Positions 43,301 to 53,584 of a stretch of 64,000 bases of DNA are shown piece after piece (the stretch's first letter is position 1; the number at the start of each line of letters is the position of its first letter). The notes beneath the pieces were generated by a model. That model searched no databases, was not told the origin of the DNA, and saw only the letters and a list, made by a program, of their open reading frames with translations. The translations under genes were made by a program, and so were the position numbers. The DNA comes from Melanopsichium pennsylvanicum (Eukaryota; Basidiomycota; Ustilaginomycetes; Ustilaginales): positions 1,178,001-1,242,000 of the forward strand of contig OAPG01000003.1 in NCBI GenBank assembly GCA_900208305.1, given 5' to 3'.

Positions 43301-44086
43301 GCCTACCACCCACAGACGGACGGGCAAACGGAGCGAGTCAATCAAGTTGTCGAGCAGTACCTCCGTATGTACTGCAACTACAAGCAGGACAACTGGGTAA
43401 CCTGGCTGCCGATGGCCGAGTTCGTTTACAACAACACGGTCCACAGCAGCATAGGAGTCTTGCCTTTCTTTGCTTGCTACGGGTGGAATCCAAAATCACA
43501 CCCCGATCTCCCAGAACAAGGCGGTGTGCTCGACCCCAAAAGGAAAGAGTTTGCCACTCGAAGAAAGGAATTTACGGCGTATCTACAGGAGCAAATCAGG
43601 TACGCTCAAAGCCAAACCGTTGAGCAATATAACCGCAAACGGAAGGACATCGAGTTCAAAGTTGGAGACATGGTCTACGTCAACCGAAAGAACTGGAAGA
43701 CAGCTCGACCCAGTCCCAAACTTGACACAAGATTAGCAGGCCCGTTCCCCATCCTCGAACGAATCGGCAGAAGAGCATACCGGCTCCAACTCCCAGCAAG
43801 TTTGCGCGTACACAACGTTTTCCATGTCTCGATGCTCGAGCCTCAAAGGGCAAGCTCACTCCCACAGCGCTCCACACTCGAAGTCACGCCGCCCCTACCG
43901 GACAACACGCTAGAATTCGAGGTAGAGGCTATTGTGGGAAAGCGAAAACAGGGTAGGCAAGTACAGTACAAAGTCCAATGGAGGGGCTATCCCGAGGAGG
44001 CAGCCTTGTGGGAACCGACAGACTGTCTCAACTGCCCAGACCTCATCCGGGAGTATGAGGAATCGGCGGGGGGACGGAGACACTAA
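40322..44086 (+). CDS. pol: Pol of chromovirus A, full length but with two catalytic Asp-to-Asn changes
   Basis: An uninterrupted 1254-residue frame in -1 relative to gag. Domains: retropepsin near residues 30-130; RT about 300-500 with CVDYRGLNE; RNase H about 580-700 (ETDASDFALAG); HHCC zinc finger; integrase core with SMDFIEGLP, VSDRGQQF and DGQTERVNQ; and a C-terminal chromodomain (YKVQWRGYPEEAALWEP). The protease reads ANTGA with Asn49 where B has DTGA. RT reads YLDN with Asn428 where B has YLDD. Both are GAC to AAC in a CpG context. Enzymatic activity of protease and RT should be lost although the frame is open. Confidence 0.92.
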   Translation: MMACIALRPPLPSPCICQDCSLCFSAASGASVLELAGTVNHHPASILANTGAALSIVSAPFVCKYSITTKPIKNRTVHGVTGHSLTITSAADVDVVIGGQHLGMLKVAVADASDYDFILGYDELRRLQPRVQWDTGQLNFGKPNEIRSDAVVQGISPKSAETGRSAESRANLVVHGYEFVDANELVQAALRDGPIGVMLISAPPTLLPSFGFVPTGGDKGIEMETTLEEPPTAVEIPAPYYPLRDVFNEVKADKLPPHTKHDLHIELLPSSTPPQGPLYLKGPKEMAELRKYLEENLEKGFIWPSKSPARSPVLFVPKKDSGLRLCVDYRGLNEVTVKNRAPLPLIEEQLFLLRKAKIYTKLDLKAAYNLVRIADGDEWKTAFGTQLGLYEYLVMPFGLANAPAHFQSLINTIYRNIIGVYVVVYLDNFLIFSDNEKEHIEHVRTVLSRLKVWRLFAKLSKCVFHTNTVEFLGYIIKPSGIEMDPDKIRTIKEWPMPESIHDIQRFLGFANFYRRFISHFARIARPLTSLVKPTERFKKFNLPDDARAAFHKLVEMFTTAGVLKHFDYHRPTRLETDASDFALAGVLKQEHDGRWHPIAFYSRKMASAEKNYEIHDKELLAVVVCLNHWRHMLAGLPSQLIILTDHEALKYFKSQRKITGRQARWSVLLADFDFVLQYRPGDKAGEPDALTRQSDMQPTAEEDLHNVRQLLPARVFAEDFENRRVDSTRRISPKFAKKELLAESQINMLKPTMSDIAEGGLVQLVKTFQPLDAELAELHQKQPFEVRHGLWYRDGRLVVPRVTLPGKKGQRNTRSAAEAKDRLLSVEHLRYMVMSQCHDGATAGHAGQDATLELTRRHYWWPNMAAWVADYVASCPVCARYKAPRHRPYGLLQPLSTPSRPWNSISMDFIEGLPKSEGYDSIFVVVDRLTKYAILTPTYKTITSEQTAKMLKDQVMSRFGVLEHIVSDRGQQFVSAAWKEFTNKLVIHHSLSTAYHPQTDGQTERVNQVVEQYLRMYCNYKQDNWVTWLPMAEFVYNNTVHSSIGVLPFFACYGWNPKSHPDLPEQGGVLDPKRKEFATRRKEFTAYLQEQIRYAQSQTVEQYNRKRKDIEFKVGDMVYVNRKNWKTARPSPKLDTRLAGPFPILERIGRRAYRLQLPASLRVHNVFHVSMLEPQRASSLPQRSTLEVTPPLPDNTLEFEVEAIVGKRKQGRQVQYKVQWRGYPEEAALWEPTDCLNCPDLIREYEESAGGRRH

Positions 44087-44791
44087 GCTGAAGAGGATCT
44101 TGCGAGCCGCAATGCATGCCATCACAGGAGAGTAAGATGGTGAGAAGCTCGACGACGATGTCGAGCGGCGAAGGTAGAAGGTTGCAGGAATCGAGATCCG
44201 GACAATGACCCCGACTCAGGGAATTTCCACGAAATCCGCCGAGTACTGCACAATTCAACGGATCTCAGAAAAAATTAAAAAAAAATCGCGGGGTAACGAG
44301 AACCTAAAAAGGCACGAAATCCGCCGAGGAATGCATGATCCAAAGGATCTCAGGCCTTAACGGGCGATGCGAGTCGACAAGTATATTCCTCAGAGTCGTC
44401 GCACCTGTTGCACACCAAAAGTCACGCAATCAAGCTCACACTAGGTTCAATGGGTAACGAGGCACTGCCATTGCAACAAGTCGACACAGCCAGCGGGCAC
44501 AGACTACTCCGCAGACTCGGGGGCTAACGAAGGCCCAGGTACCGAAGGAGGCTCGATATCCTCAAAGGGCGAGCACATGGACCGCAGTCGCCGCTGACGA
44601 TCGAAGTATTCCTCAATCGTCGTCAGTACCGGCACGCGCCGACCGCGAGGCGAGGCAGACCAAATGATACGCATCGCGTGCGCCCAGTTCGGGTCTGCCA
44701 CACCATCCGAGTCACGGTCGAGGCCACGTACCTCTCCCAACCCTCGACCCCCCGCTCCCGTGACGTGAGCTCGCTCGACGCCACGCTCGCC
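44087..44791. other. Untranslated region between pol of A and the antisense ORF
   Basis: It contains two clear copies of the GGATTTC/GAAATCCGCCGAG motif (about 44220-44275 and 44318-44355). A minus-strand frame (about 44680-44504, ending in a Pro/Ser-rich tail and TAG) may be a further exon of the antisense gene. Confidence 0.5.
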
Positions 44792-45650
44792 TCAATGTAG
44801 ATGGCTAGGAGGGGCGTCGCCAGCATATACCATCGTTGGCAACGCCCTCTTGGTTCGCACGCACTTCTTGTGGCCGCCCAGATGGCAATGCACCCAAGCG
44901 CGCGGAGTTCGGCCCTTGCCACCGGCAGAAAGCACGTCCGCGAAGGCCGACGGGAAACAACTGGGACGAAACAAAAAAAGGGAAGAACCAGAGTCAGCAG
45001 TGAGTATCGAACGTCGAAGGGGGCAGTGGTACTTACGGTATACCAAGCTTGGCGCAGCGGGCGCATTGCCAGCTTGGCCAAGGCATGCAGCCTTCGGTTA
45101 GCCAAAGGAGAACCAGACGATGCAGTTGACCGGCCGTCACGGAACCCTCCGATACCACCCAAGTGGGGGGCCAGGCCTTGCACGCCACAAACACCAGCAA
45201 CACCGGAGCGATAAGCGACTCCGCCCACAGCGCAACCTCGAGGTAGTTGGGCACATGAGGCCCAACGAGCGGAGCGACAGGTTCCTCCCCGACCTCGCTA
45301 ATCCTCCCTACGACCGACTCCTCCACCTCCATTGCCTCCAGCCGCTCTTCCTCCTCCTCCGCAACATCGTTTCCCAAAAACAGCGGTTCCAGTGGCCGCG
45401 GCGTCGACCGCAACGCGACGAGCTGCTCGGCAGCCACAATTTCGATGGGCTGCTCGCCAGCAGCAGGGGACAACGAAGCTGTGGCCTCGAGGCCGACAGC
45501 CGAAGGTGTTGTCACTGCCCAAGTGGCAGGATTTTGGTTGCGAAGCCTGGCGCTACGGCGCACAGGCTCTTCTGCCCTGAGGGCAGGCAGTCGTGTTGAC
45601 GCTGGTCGCGATGACGCAGCGGAAGGGGCATTATTCGAGTGGTTCGACAT
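44792..45650 (-). CDS. Antisense accessory ORF in element A, spliced, Cys/His-rich C-terminus
   Basis: Runs against pol between pol and the 3' LTR. Exon 1 (45650-45037) codes about 204 residues with an acidic middle and a CARCAKLGIP end. A 76-bp intron (45036-44961) has a perfect GTAAGT donor and a CCCAG acceptor after a pyrimidine tract. Exon 2 (44960-44792) continues the frame with a second Cys/His group (WVHCHLGGHKKC). Together they resemble the paired Cys motifs (CxxC...C) of basidiomycete proteins of unknown role. An overlapping frame reads on towards 44504, so another intron or a frameshift is possible. Element B has no counterpart. I cannot name a function. Confidence 0.5.
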
Positions 45651-45752
45651 CTTGACGGTTTAGAAGGTGCTGTTGGTGGAAGAACAAGTCGGGGGAACAC
45701 CGGCCGACCCTATTTAAGCCTCAACGGAGCTCGGCTCTCGAAGGGGGGGTAG

Positions 45753-47087
45753 TGTCACGGGAGTGGGTCCCAAGGAAGAGGTCTGCGCAGACCAGAGATG
45801 TTGAATCGGCTGAGATCCGGTGGGAGAGCATGTCTCGACGGATCTCAGGGAGATCTGGTGGATATTGGTGGGCTCATGGGATTTAAGGTTAGCGCAGGAC
45901 CGAGAAGTTGAATCGGACAAAATCCGGTGAGAGAGCAGGTCTCAACGGATCTCACGGAAATTCGGCGAGTGGCAGTGACTCGCCGGATATCGAAGGTATC
46001 GATGGCAAGGGGAGCATCTGCGATGGCGGCGACCAACGCCACGCCGGAACGACACGTGGGCCAATCGACGCCCAGGGGGCAACGGAGAGGGAGCACGCGG
46101 GCGTGCTCAGAAGCACCCTGCCGAAGGACTAGGGGGCGGTCTTATCGTGCGGGGGTCCAAGCTCGACGCACGCAGGTTGTACAGTACCGATGGACCTCGC
46201 ACACGATACATATATATAAATACTCTGTTCCCCGCTATCGGATGAGCGGAAGCTCATCCACTCTATCTTATATCTCAGCCACACATAGTTATCAGTACGT
46301 CGTACTTACCATACTCTTCACACGTTGCACATCGCAATACCATTTATTGCGATCCATATAGTCTGTGTCCCCGTCGGTGAACGGAGAACAACGTATAGAC
46401 GTCGTCGACACCTCAATCGACGCTGTAGCACCTCAACTACAGGCGGAACCTCAACCGCAGGCCTGGCACCACAACCAGTCCCTCATATCTCCACCGGCAA
46501 CGACGGCTGAGGTCTAACCCAGCCATCAGCAGTATCCCGTCGACGTCGTGACACTTGCGTCGACCGAGTACCCCGTCCGAGCTTGCCGCGTTACCTCTGT
46601 ACGGAGTGTCACCAGCGGTCAGCCGATATCCGTCGAGAGATCGCCACTCGCGGGATTCTCTTCGATATCCGTTGAGGCCAAGCTTAACCGCCGGAACTCA
46701 CTGAAATCCGGCGAGTCGCGCTTTCTCACGGGAATTCGGATCTCTGGCACGCGACCGCTGACACCGAGTACCCCGTCCGAGCTTGCCGCGTTACCTCTGT
46801 ACGGAGTGTCACCAGCGGTCAGCCAATATCCGTCGAGAGATCGCCACTCGCGGGATTCTCTTCGATATCCGTTGAGGCCAAGCTTAACCGCCGGAACTCA
46901 CTGAAATCCGGCGAGTCGCGCTTTCTCACGGGAATTCGGATCTCTGGCACGCGACCGCTGACAAACGCCACTCGCGGGATTCTCTTCGATATCTGTTGAG
47001 GCCAAGCTTAACCGCCGGAACTCATTGAAATCCGGCGAGTCGCGCTTTCTCACGGGAATTCGGATCTCTGGCACGCAACCGCTGACA
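45753..47087 (+). repeat. 3' LTR of element A with tandemly amplified tail
   Basis: The first complete LTR end is at 46763, which equals the 5' LTR in extent. It is followed by a 200-bp (46764-46963) and a 124-bp (46964-47087) repeat of its own 3' end, each closing in CCGCTGACA. The target duplication GTTTG follows only the last unit. Confidence 0.9.
46211..46265 (+). promoter_or_regulatory. TATA box, hairpin and self-primer in the 3' LTR of A
   Basis: TATATATAAA (46211-46220), then GGATGAGC-GGAA-GCTCATCC and ATCCACTCTA (46256-46265). Same order as in the 5' LTR; one stem pair is lost here. Confidence 0.7.
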
Positions 47088-47880
47088 GTTTGCTGCAATA
47101 CCATATGATTGCAGCAGTTGACAAGAAGAACTAATTACTGAGAAATTGGAACAACTTGTAAAGTAAAGACTATGAATACAACAAGTAGAGTGGATGAGCC
47201 TTGCTTGTCCATGACTGACACAACTATGCCCTTCTATACCATGGCTATCCTGTTCCTTATCTACCTACTAGTTCCTCTTATTGCACTGTACTCAAACCTG
47301 GGCCCCGTACTTATCAGTACTGACTCCCAGAGTCAGTGACTGACAGCAACTGGGCCTTGTATGTGCAATCTATCCAACTAGGCTTTCCCTACCAGCTGGA
47401 GGCCTAGCATACCACACTGATGCCCTTGATAGTCCCCATTCCTTATCTACAGTGTTTGGCAGATCCCCAACCAAGTTTGGCTAGGATTCCCTATGTCATT
47501 GGAGGTCAAATTGAAACCCAATAAGGCTAGGAGTTTTATCTGGCTTGGTGTCAAAAGTTGCAGTTGATAGTCCCATACAAAGAGACAAGTGCCTGTGACA
47601 AGAGCACTACAGAATTGATGTGTAACAATACTCAAATAAGCCCTGTGTGAATCAGCCTGACAACAAGTGTGTTTGTCTTTGGTCTTTCATGAGAAGATCA
47701 GGGACAGGAGTCTGTTGACTTTGCTTGCATGACACCTGGTTGTCAAATGCCATGGTAAGCATTGTTGAGGGTTTGAGTTGCTACTGTTAAAGCCTGTGAC
47801 TCAAGGCTGCCTGGTGATGTTAGTTCTTCAACTGCAGCCAAAGTGGTGTGACACAACAGATACCAAGCTGGACCTCTAGG
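47088..47880 (-). repeat. Right part of the old B-family LTR relic
   Basis: The reverse complement matches LTR B: GGCTCATCCACTCTAC, TCTTTACTTTACAAG and GCTGCAATCATATGGTATTGCAG. The self-primer complement TAGAGTGGAT is kept at 47186-47195. CpG is almost absent. The far end is too diverged to place; 47.8-47.9 kb is an estimate from the LTR length. Confidence 0.75.
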
Positions 47881-50800
47881 AAATTGTCAGAAACAAATCT
47901 AGATGAAAAAAGCGGCGGTGAAAATGAAACGAAAAAAAATTAAAAATTTGCTCGCTTCGAAGCTCTAACCGACTAACGTTTGCTTATGTCAGCCTGACCA
48001 ATTCGTGCAATTTGAAAGCTGTGTTGATGGCGAGCTATTTTGGCAACGTCCAGAGAAATTTGCGAGTTAAAGCCCTGTTAGGCAACGTGACCAAGCGCAC
48101 TAAAGCGTTGATATAAACGCTGGGGCTAGTCTAGGGGGATTTGGCGGCGTTCACCACGCAGTATATTGGAAGATGGCCCAAGAACTCGGAGCCCGTTCCG
48201 TGACGGTTGGGTCAAATTTTTAGGGTCCAAAATGAAATTCGAGATGCAAAAACAAGGACGGACGTTTAATGGGCGCGGTAGTGGTTGGACCTACGCGGCA
48301 AATGGATGCTGATCCCGATGGTCACCTGCATAACGCGTTGTAGCGCTGGGTCGAGTGCAGGTCACCCGTCTCCGCCTGGAAGCGTTGCCATGCATTTTTC
48401 AATGGATTAGTCCACTCCCAAACTGCACCATGCAGCAGGCGTCGTGAGGTTCCGCTCAGGCCACGCTGCATTCTGTGCGGGGTCCGGAGTCCATCCAACG
48501 GAATAGCACATGGAAGATCTGCCGGTTCGATACTGCAACGACAGTCGCACTTCTGGCCTCAATCGCAACGCTGACATCTAGACGTCGACCATCTGTCGGC
48601 CACTCTGAGACTGAGAGAATGGGCGATCGCATCAGATATGCAATTGCGCACTCAATATTATTAACGCCTGCCAAATGCACGACTGGGACCGGTTTGACAA
48701 GCACGGACTGTTGTCTGGGTAGGGGCGAGATGGAATTGATGACGAGGAGCGAAAGCCGGAAAACGTGGGGTTTGCGACTATCACTTTCTGCATGCTTTCC
48801 TAATCCAGATCGCGGCATCTCTGCAGTGTGAGCATTTTGCATACGTTAGCCCAGCATCAAGGGTCCTTTGGCGCATGTTGATCCATTTGGTCTCGTTGCA
48901 AACGAATGTGCCCTGTTGGAAGGACCTCATCCATCTGAGCTCCTGTGCGTCGCCTCGGCCTCGCTACACCAATTGCTCACTGCACGATGAGTAACTACTG
49001 AGCCGCTGGCGTTCGCTACAGAACTTCGTGGTCTCTCTCCTTGTGACCGCTGACCTTTTGTGGACAGTCTTCCCTCGCAGATGGTGCAACGAACCATGTC
49101 GAATTGCGGTACTTGCTACAGCAAGGTACCGTGCCCCCTTTCCTATGCACTCTTGCATCTCTCTTTCGCTGCAGTCCGGACGTAACCAACTGCAGGGCCC
49201 TCGCCAAAGCATAATCGAATCGTTGCTGTCTACAAGGAATGCGAAATATCATTGTGTACAGCGCTGCCGATGTAATGTGGCTGCCGATACTTTGCGTTTT
49301 CTTAACCACTATTAATGATCAGAGGATGGATGTTGTGGCACACATTAGGAGCAAAACTTTGGTAGATGTGCTCGTGCAAGGCAGCTGCCGATCGAGCAGG
49401 CCTAAATGTCTCAACAAACTGTTCGGCCCCTCTAGGCGAAATGTTCGAGTTCAAGAAGAGACGAGTGCAGGTAGACAGAAGTCCAAGACGGTCGCACGGC
49501 CTTCGCTCCTCCTTTCCCACTTGGCGTTTTGTCGATTGTTTGCTGCAATCACTCCGCAGCCAGCCCCGCTAGTGCCTGTTCACGTCAATTGAAGGTATGG
49601 TGTTGCCCGTGACCCACGTATGAACAGGCTCGCTTCCCAACTTTCGGTAATAATTAGAAGAAAAAATAGATCATGGCAGACTGATGACGTGAGACGAGTA
49701 AGGTCACTTAGCGATTCCGGGACCGGAGAAGTCGCAAGGACACGATGCTGCCTGATGATGCACTCTGCACCGAATTTGCATACTGCATGCACCACGAATG
49801 GACCCTGACTTTGCTCAAATTCGACTTGTTCTCTTTCTCGTCAGAAACTCGAAGAATCTTGTGCCTCCTACCTACTAGATCAAGAGTACATGGATTCGGC
49901 TGTCGTTGTACGTACTATGTAGCCTGCTTTTGCTGATTTCTGGGATGATAAAGGATGCAAAGAATGGATGATGAGATCTTTTTGCATGATGTCGATTCTC
50001 CCTCAAAAAGCTTCCGCATTGTTGTGATGGCGGAAGGGCCGCTGCATTGAAATTTAAGTTTGGATCAGTAAGGATATACAGAAAATTACGACAAGCGGAC
50101 AATCCAATTCCTTTGTCGTAGTGCCCTTCATTCATCGTCTTGGCATCACATCGCACACTTTCAATAATATTGTTCACCTCAACTTAGCTGAGCACCCTGC
50201 ACGCTGATTTCCTCATTTTAGGGTTCATTACATACGATCGATCGTAAACTTTTGCTGTCGTCAAATTGGTCCTCCAAATAGAAATCAGGCTTTAGTCAAC
50301 CTTTGGTAAAACTCTCACGTCAAGAATTGCAATTTCACAAGTTCAATTATGAAGAAGGCAGAGGGAAAACACAACAAGAAGAAAAAGAAAACAAGAAAAA
50401 AAAAGGAAGACGAAACGACTCAAAAGGCTTGCGTTGAGGCTCCAGACTGGATTTTTGCTTACGTGAGATGTCTGCAAGCGTGGATCGACTCCAAGTTGGC
50501 ACAAATTCCCACCACAAACTCGGTGGCTATTTATCACGTTCCCCATCATCTCGAGGTTCATGGGCAGAAAGACAGTCTTATACCAAATTTCTAGTGTCGC
50601 CTGTCAGGTCTTCACGTCCTTACGCTAGCGAACATTGCTACCCGGATACTGCTTGCATACCTGTCTGTTCCTGCCAAGGTGCTCTTACCACGAGCGTGCC
50701 ACAGGGGATTTGCCGAAATGGGCGTTGAGAAAGGGCGGGGGCAATGCAAAGTATCTCCATTCAACTGTCACTTTGACTGGACGAATAGATGAGAGTCGAT

Positions 50801-52028
50801 CCAGCTGTAATCCTGTGGCCACGTATGTTCCTCTCCTTTACTCAGCCCGTGTGGATCTACTTGGAAGAGGCTGAATCGGCTGCCGCCTTCAATGATGTCT
50901 TTCCGCCTCTGCCATTGCCGAGATCTGGACTCGGATCGCAAGCTACATCTCCCTTCAGCAATATTCTTCCCATAGCAGACAGTCGGGCCTCAGCACAACT
51001 TGTGTCTTCCTCCTTCTTAGGGTCGTAACGATAAGATTGTGAAATCAAATAAACGCCTGTGTGAGTGCGAAGATAGTTTGGCTAATCTGGCTCAGCAGCA
51101 GCGACATCATTAGGAGCGTCTTTAGCCGGAGCAAGGTGGACGCACTTCCGGGAGAGGGGAACAGTTCAGAGCTGTCACTGTTCGTTACAACTTGACATGT
51201 GCATTCATTCACTCAATGACATGAGAGCAGGTGCACAAGATCGCGGCTTGGGGTAAGCACTGCATTTCCAGATTCATACTCGCAGCATTCAGAGTAATGC
51301 CTCTCTAGCCTGGTTGCCCCCTCCCCCCTCCCCCCTGCTGTCCGTTCAACAACAGATTTGCGGTGGCATGCTGGGCCAATGCCGCTCACCCGCACAGTTG
51401 GGCAGCAGGAAGATCCTCCCCAGTTAGGGTCTTTGTGCACGGCCCACATTCGACATCTACTTCCTCCAAAACTTCGTATTCACCATCAATGCAGTCCACT
51501 CACGTTTTTCTCTGGCTATCCATTACCTCTGCTCATACCTGTGCTCGGATGCCTTGCCTCTCTTTGTGTGCCTCCTCTCCACCTAAACTTCCGTCCTTTC
51601 GCATTTGCATGTTCTCCTACACAAAGCAGATACCCCCTTCAACGTGCCGTCTCACCGCCAAACTGCGAGGAGGCATTGTACCCAGGCGAGCGACTGGCTT
51701 ACACATCCCTGTCAGTGCCAGGATGCCATACTGCTGAAGTACCACATTTGCTCAATACCTGTCTCCAGGTCGCTGTACTACAGCCTCCACCTGTTCCGTT
51801 CTCAACCGGCCACACGCTACCAAGTCGTACGTGCTCTTCTACCTGTGCTCATCATATAAATTGAGGCTCCCGGATCCATCATTCACCTTTTCCTTTCCAC
51901 AATCAGTCTCTCACATCTCTGAGCTTCAACTCTCTTTATCTTTATCGACTTTCCTTGTGTCTACTTGCACATTCGCTCAACCGCTTCTCCCTCTCTTCTA
52001 GCCCTCTCCCGACCCATAATCTATCACA
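47881..52028. other. Four-kilobase stretch without a recognisable gene
   Basis: CpG returns to normal from about 47.9 kb. ORFs are short, overlap in several frames and match nothing I know. A C-rich run of CCCCTCCC units lies near 51325-51345. The last 150 bp are pyrimidine-rich and probably form the leader of the cyclase gene. Confidence 0.5.
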
Positions 52029-53584
52029 ATGGCTTGCTGCGGCGGCAATATTTCTTCCGACATGCGGGCTACCGTCACTGAGGTGCCCGCAACCCAGAAT
52101 GCTACTGGTCCCGGCTACAGCATTCAGGGCTACGAGGACCTCAAGTACACCTACTCATTCGTTGACAACGTCTTTGACCAGAAGAAGGAGGATCTTGCCG
52201 CTTACTATCACAAGTGGGGACGTGTCCTCTGTGTCCTTGACGAGAACCTCAACGAGCTCTACGGCTCTTCGATCAAGGCTTGTAAGTTTCTTTCCTCTTC
52301 CCAGCTCTCCTTACGCTTCCTTTCGCCTTTGCCGCTCCAAGAGAAGCGTGCGCCACCGTCGGCAGCTTCCCTGGCATCACCGTGTCGACGTGCCTCTTGC
52401 CGTTCACAACACTGACCTCTTCCCATTTCCCATGAACGTTTAACACAACAGACTTCAACGCCCACAACATCAAGCCAACCCTTCACGTCTTCAAGGGCGG
52501 TGAGCTCCACAAGACCATGGACACCATGCTCGGCTTTGTCGACGCCATGGACAACTTCGGTCTAATCCGCAAGGAGCCCGTCCTGGTTGTTGGTGGTGGT
52601 CTCGCCTCCGACGTTCTCGGTTACGCTTGTGCTTCGTACCGCCGAAGCACCAACTACATTCGCGTTGGTACCACCCTCATTGCCTTGATTGATGCTGCCA
52701 TCTCAATCAAGGTCGGCATCAACCATAAGAAGCTTAAGAACCGTCTCGGTGCCTACCACGCTCCCATGCACACTTTCCTTGATTTTGACTTCCTCAAGAC
52801 CCTCCCCATCGGCCAGACTCGTAACGGTACCGCCGAGCTCATCAAGATCCTCCACTGCACTGACAAGTACACCTGGGGTTTGCTCGTCAAGTACGGTGAG
52901 GACCTCGTCAACACCGCTTACGGCCGTAACGCCACCGGTCCTGGTGCCAAGGAGCTCAAAGAGGCTGCCGACACCATCTGCCGCAATGCCATCAAGGGTA
53001 TGCTCGAACTCGAGTCACCCAACCTCCACGAGATCGGTCTCGACCGTGTCATCGCCAACGGCCACTCGATCTCGCCCACCCTTGAGCTGGCTCCTTTCCC
53101 CCCTCTCCGTCACGGTCACGCCGTGACCATCGACATGGCCTGGTCCATCACCTTGGCACACATGCGTGGCTACATCAGCGACGAGGACCGTGATGAGTTC
53201 TTCCGTCTCGCCGGCCAGGTCGGTCTTTCGGTCGACCACCCCTTGCTCACCGATGAGCTCATCCTTGAGGGTAATGAGGCCATCAAGAAGACTCGTGACG
53301 GCTCCCAGCGATTCGTGCTTGCCAAACCCCTCGGCAAGTGTGTCTTCGCCAACGACGTTTCCGAGGACGAGTTTGTCAAGTCGCTTGCTGTGCACAAGGC
53401 TTATGTTCGCAAGATCGGCCGTGGTGACGGTGTCGGTCTCGACGCGTATGCCGATGCTGGTGACCTCGGTGCCGATCCCGACGCTCTTCTCAAGGAGCGC
53501 AAGGCCGAGTCTGCTCGTGTCAATGGTGTGCACAAGCCCCAGGTTGTGACCAGCAATGCTGCTGCTGCCACCGTGGCTGCTTAA
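52029..53584 (+). CDS. Sedoheptulose-7-phosphate cyclase of the DHQS-like superfamily (MysA/DDGS type)
   Basis: This family makes 2-epi-5-epi-valiolone or desmethyl-4-deoxygadusol from sedoheptulose 7-phosphate, the first step of mycosporine synthesis. Exons 52029-52281 and 52452-53584 join across a GTAAGT/ACAG intron of 170 bp into 461 residues, and the junction gives SSIKAYFNAHNIKP. Blocks shared with cyanobacterial DDGS are FGLIRKEPVLVVGGGLASD, NYIRVGTTLIALIDAAISIK, NHKKLKNRLGAYHAP and HEIGLDRVIANGHSISPTLE. The last includes metal-ligand His positions, and HGHAV follows. True 3-dehydroquinate synthase is unlikely, because fungi make it within pentafunctional AROM and the NHxKLKNRLGAYHA block is typical of the C7 cyclases. 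The C-terminal tail is Ala-rich. Its likely partner ligase lies 42 kb away at 8-10 kb. DDGS versus EEVS activity is not decided. Confidence 0.85.

Larger units (their letters stand above)
29797..47087 (+). mobile_element. Chromovirus A (Ty3/Gypsy, Tf1/sushi type), host of a nested element
   Basis: A full-length LTR retrotransposon in plus orientation. Order: 5' LTR (29797-30686 and, beyond the nested element, 38796-38914), self-primed PBS (38916-38925), gag (38955-40325), pol (40322-44086), an antisense accessory ORF (45650-44792), a polypurine tract AAGGGGGGG (45741-45749) and the 3' LTR (45753-47087). LTRs start TGTCA and end TGACA. Target duplication GTTTG flanks it. The chromodomain after integrase marks it as a chromovirus. 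Element B sits inside its 5' LTR. A is coding-dead: gag has a nonsense codon, and protease and RT have lost catalytic Asp residues. Its LTRs differ mainly by C/T and G/A changes at CpG. Confidence 0.93.

Noticed and set aside
48456..48842. Overlapping ORFs of about 118-128 codons on both strands
   Set aside because: Neither shows a domain or family match, and both strands are equally open; not supportable as genes.
51358..51864. 168-codon plus-strand ORF before the cyclase gene
   Set aside because: Pro/Leu/Cys-rich composition, no match to a known family, overlapping frames equally open; more likely leader or spacer DNA.
52029..53584. 3-dehydroquinate synthase of the shikimate pathway
   Set aside because: Fungi carry this activity in the pentafunctional AROM protein, and the NHxKLKNRLGAYHA block is typical of C7-sugar cyclases.
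7959..53584. A single biosynthetic gene cluster spanning the two mycosporine genes
   Set aside because: The intervening genes are housekeeping or transposons, and no third pathway gene is present.
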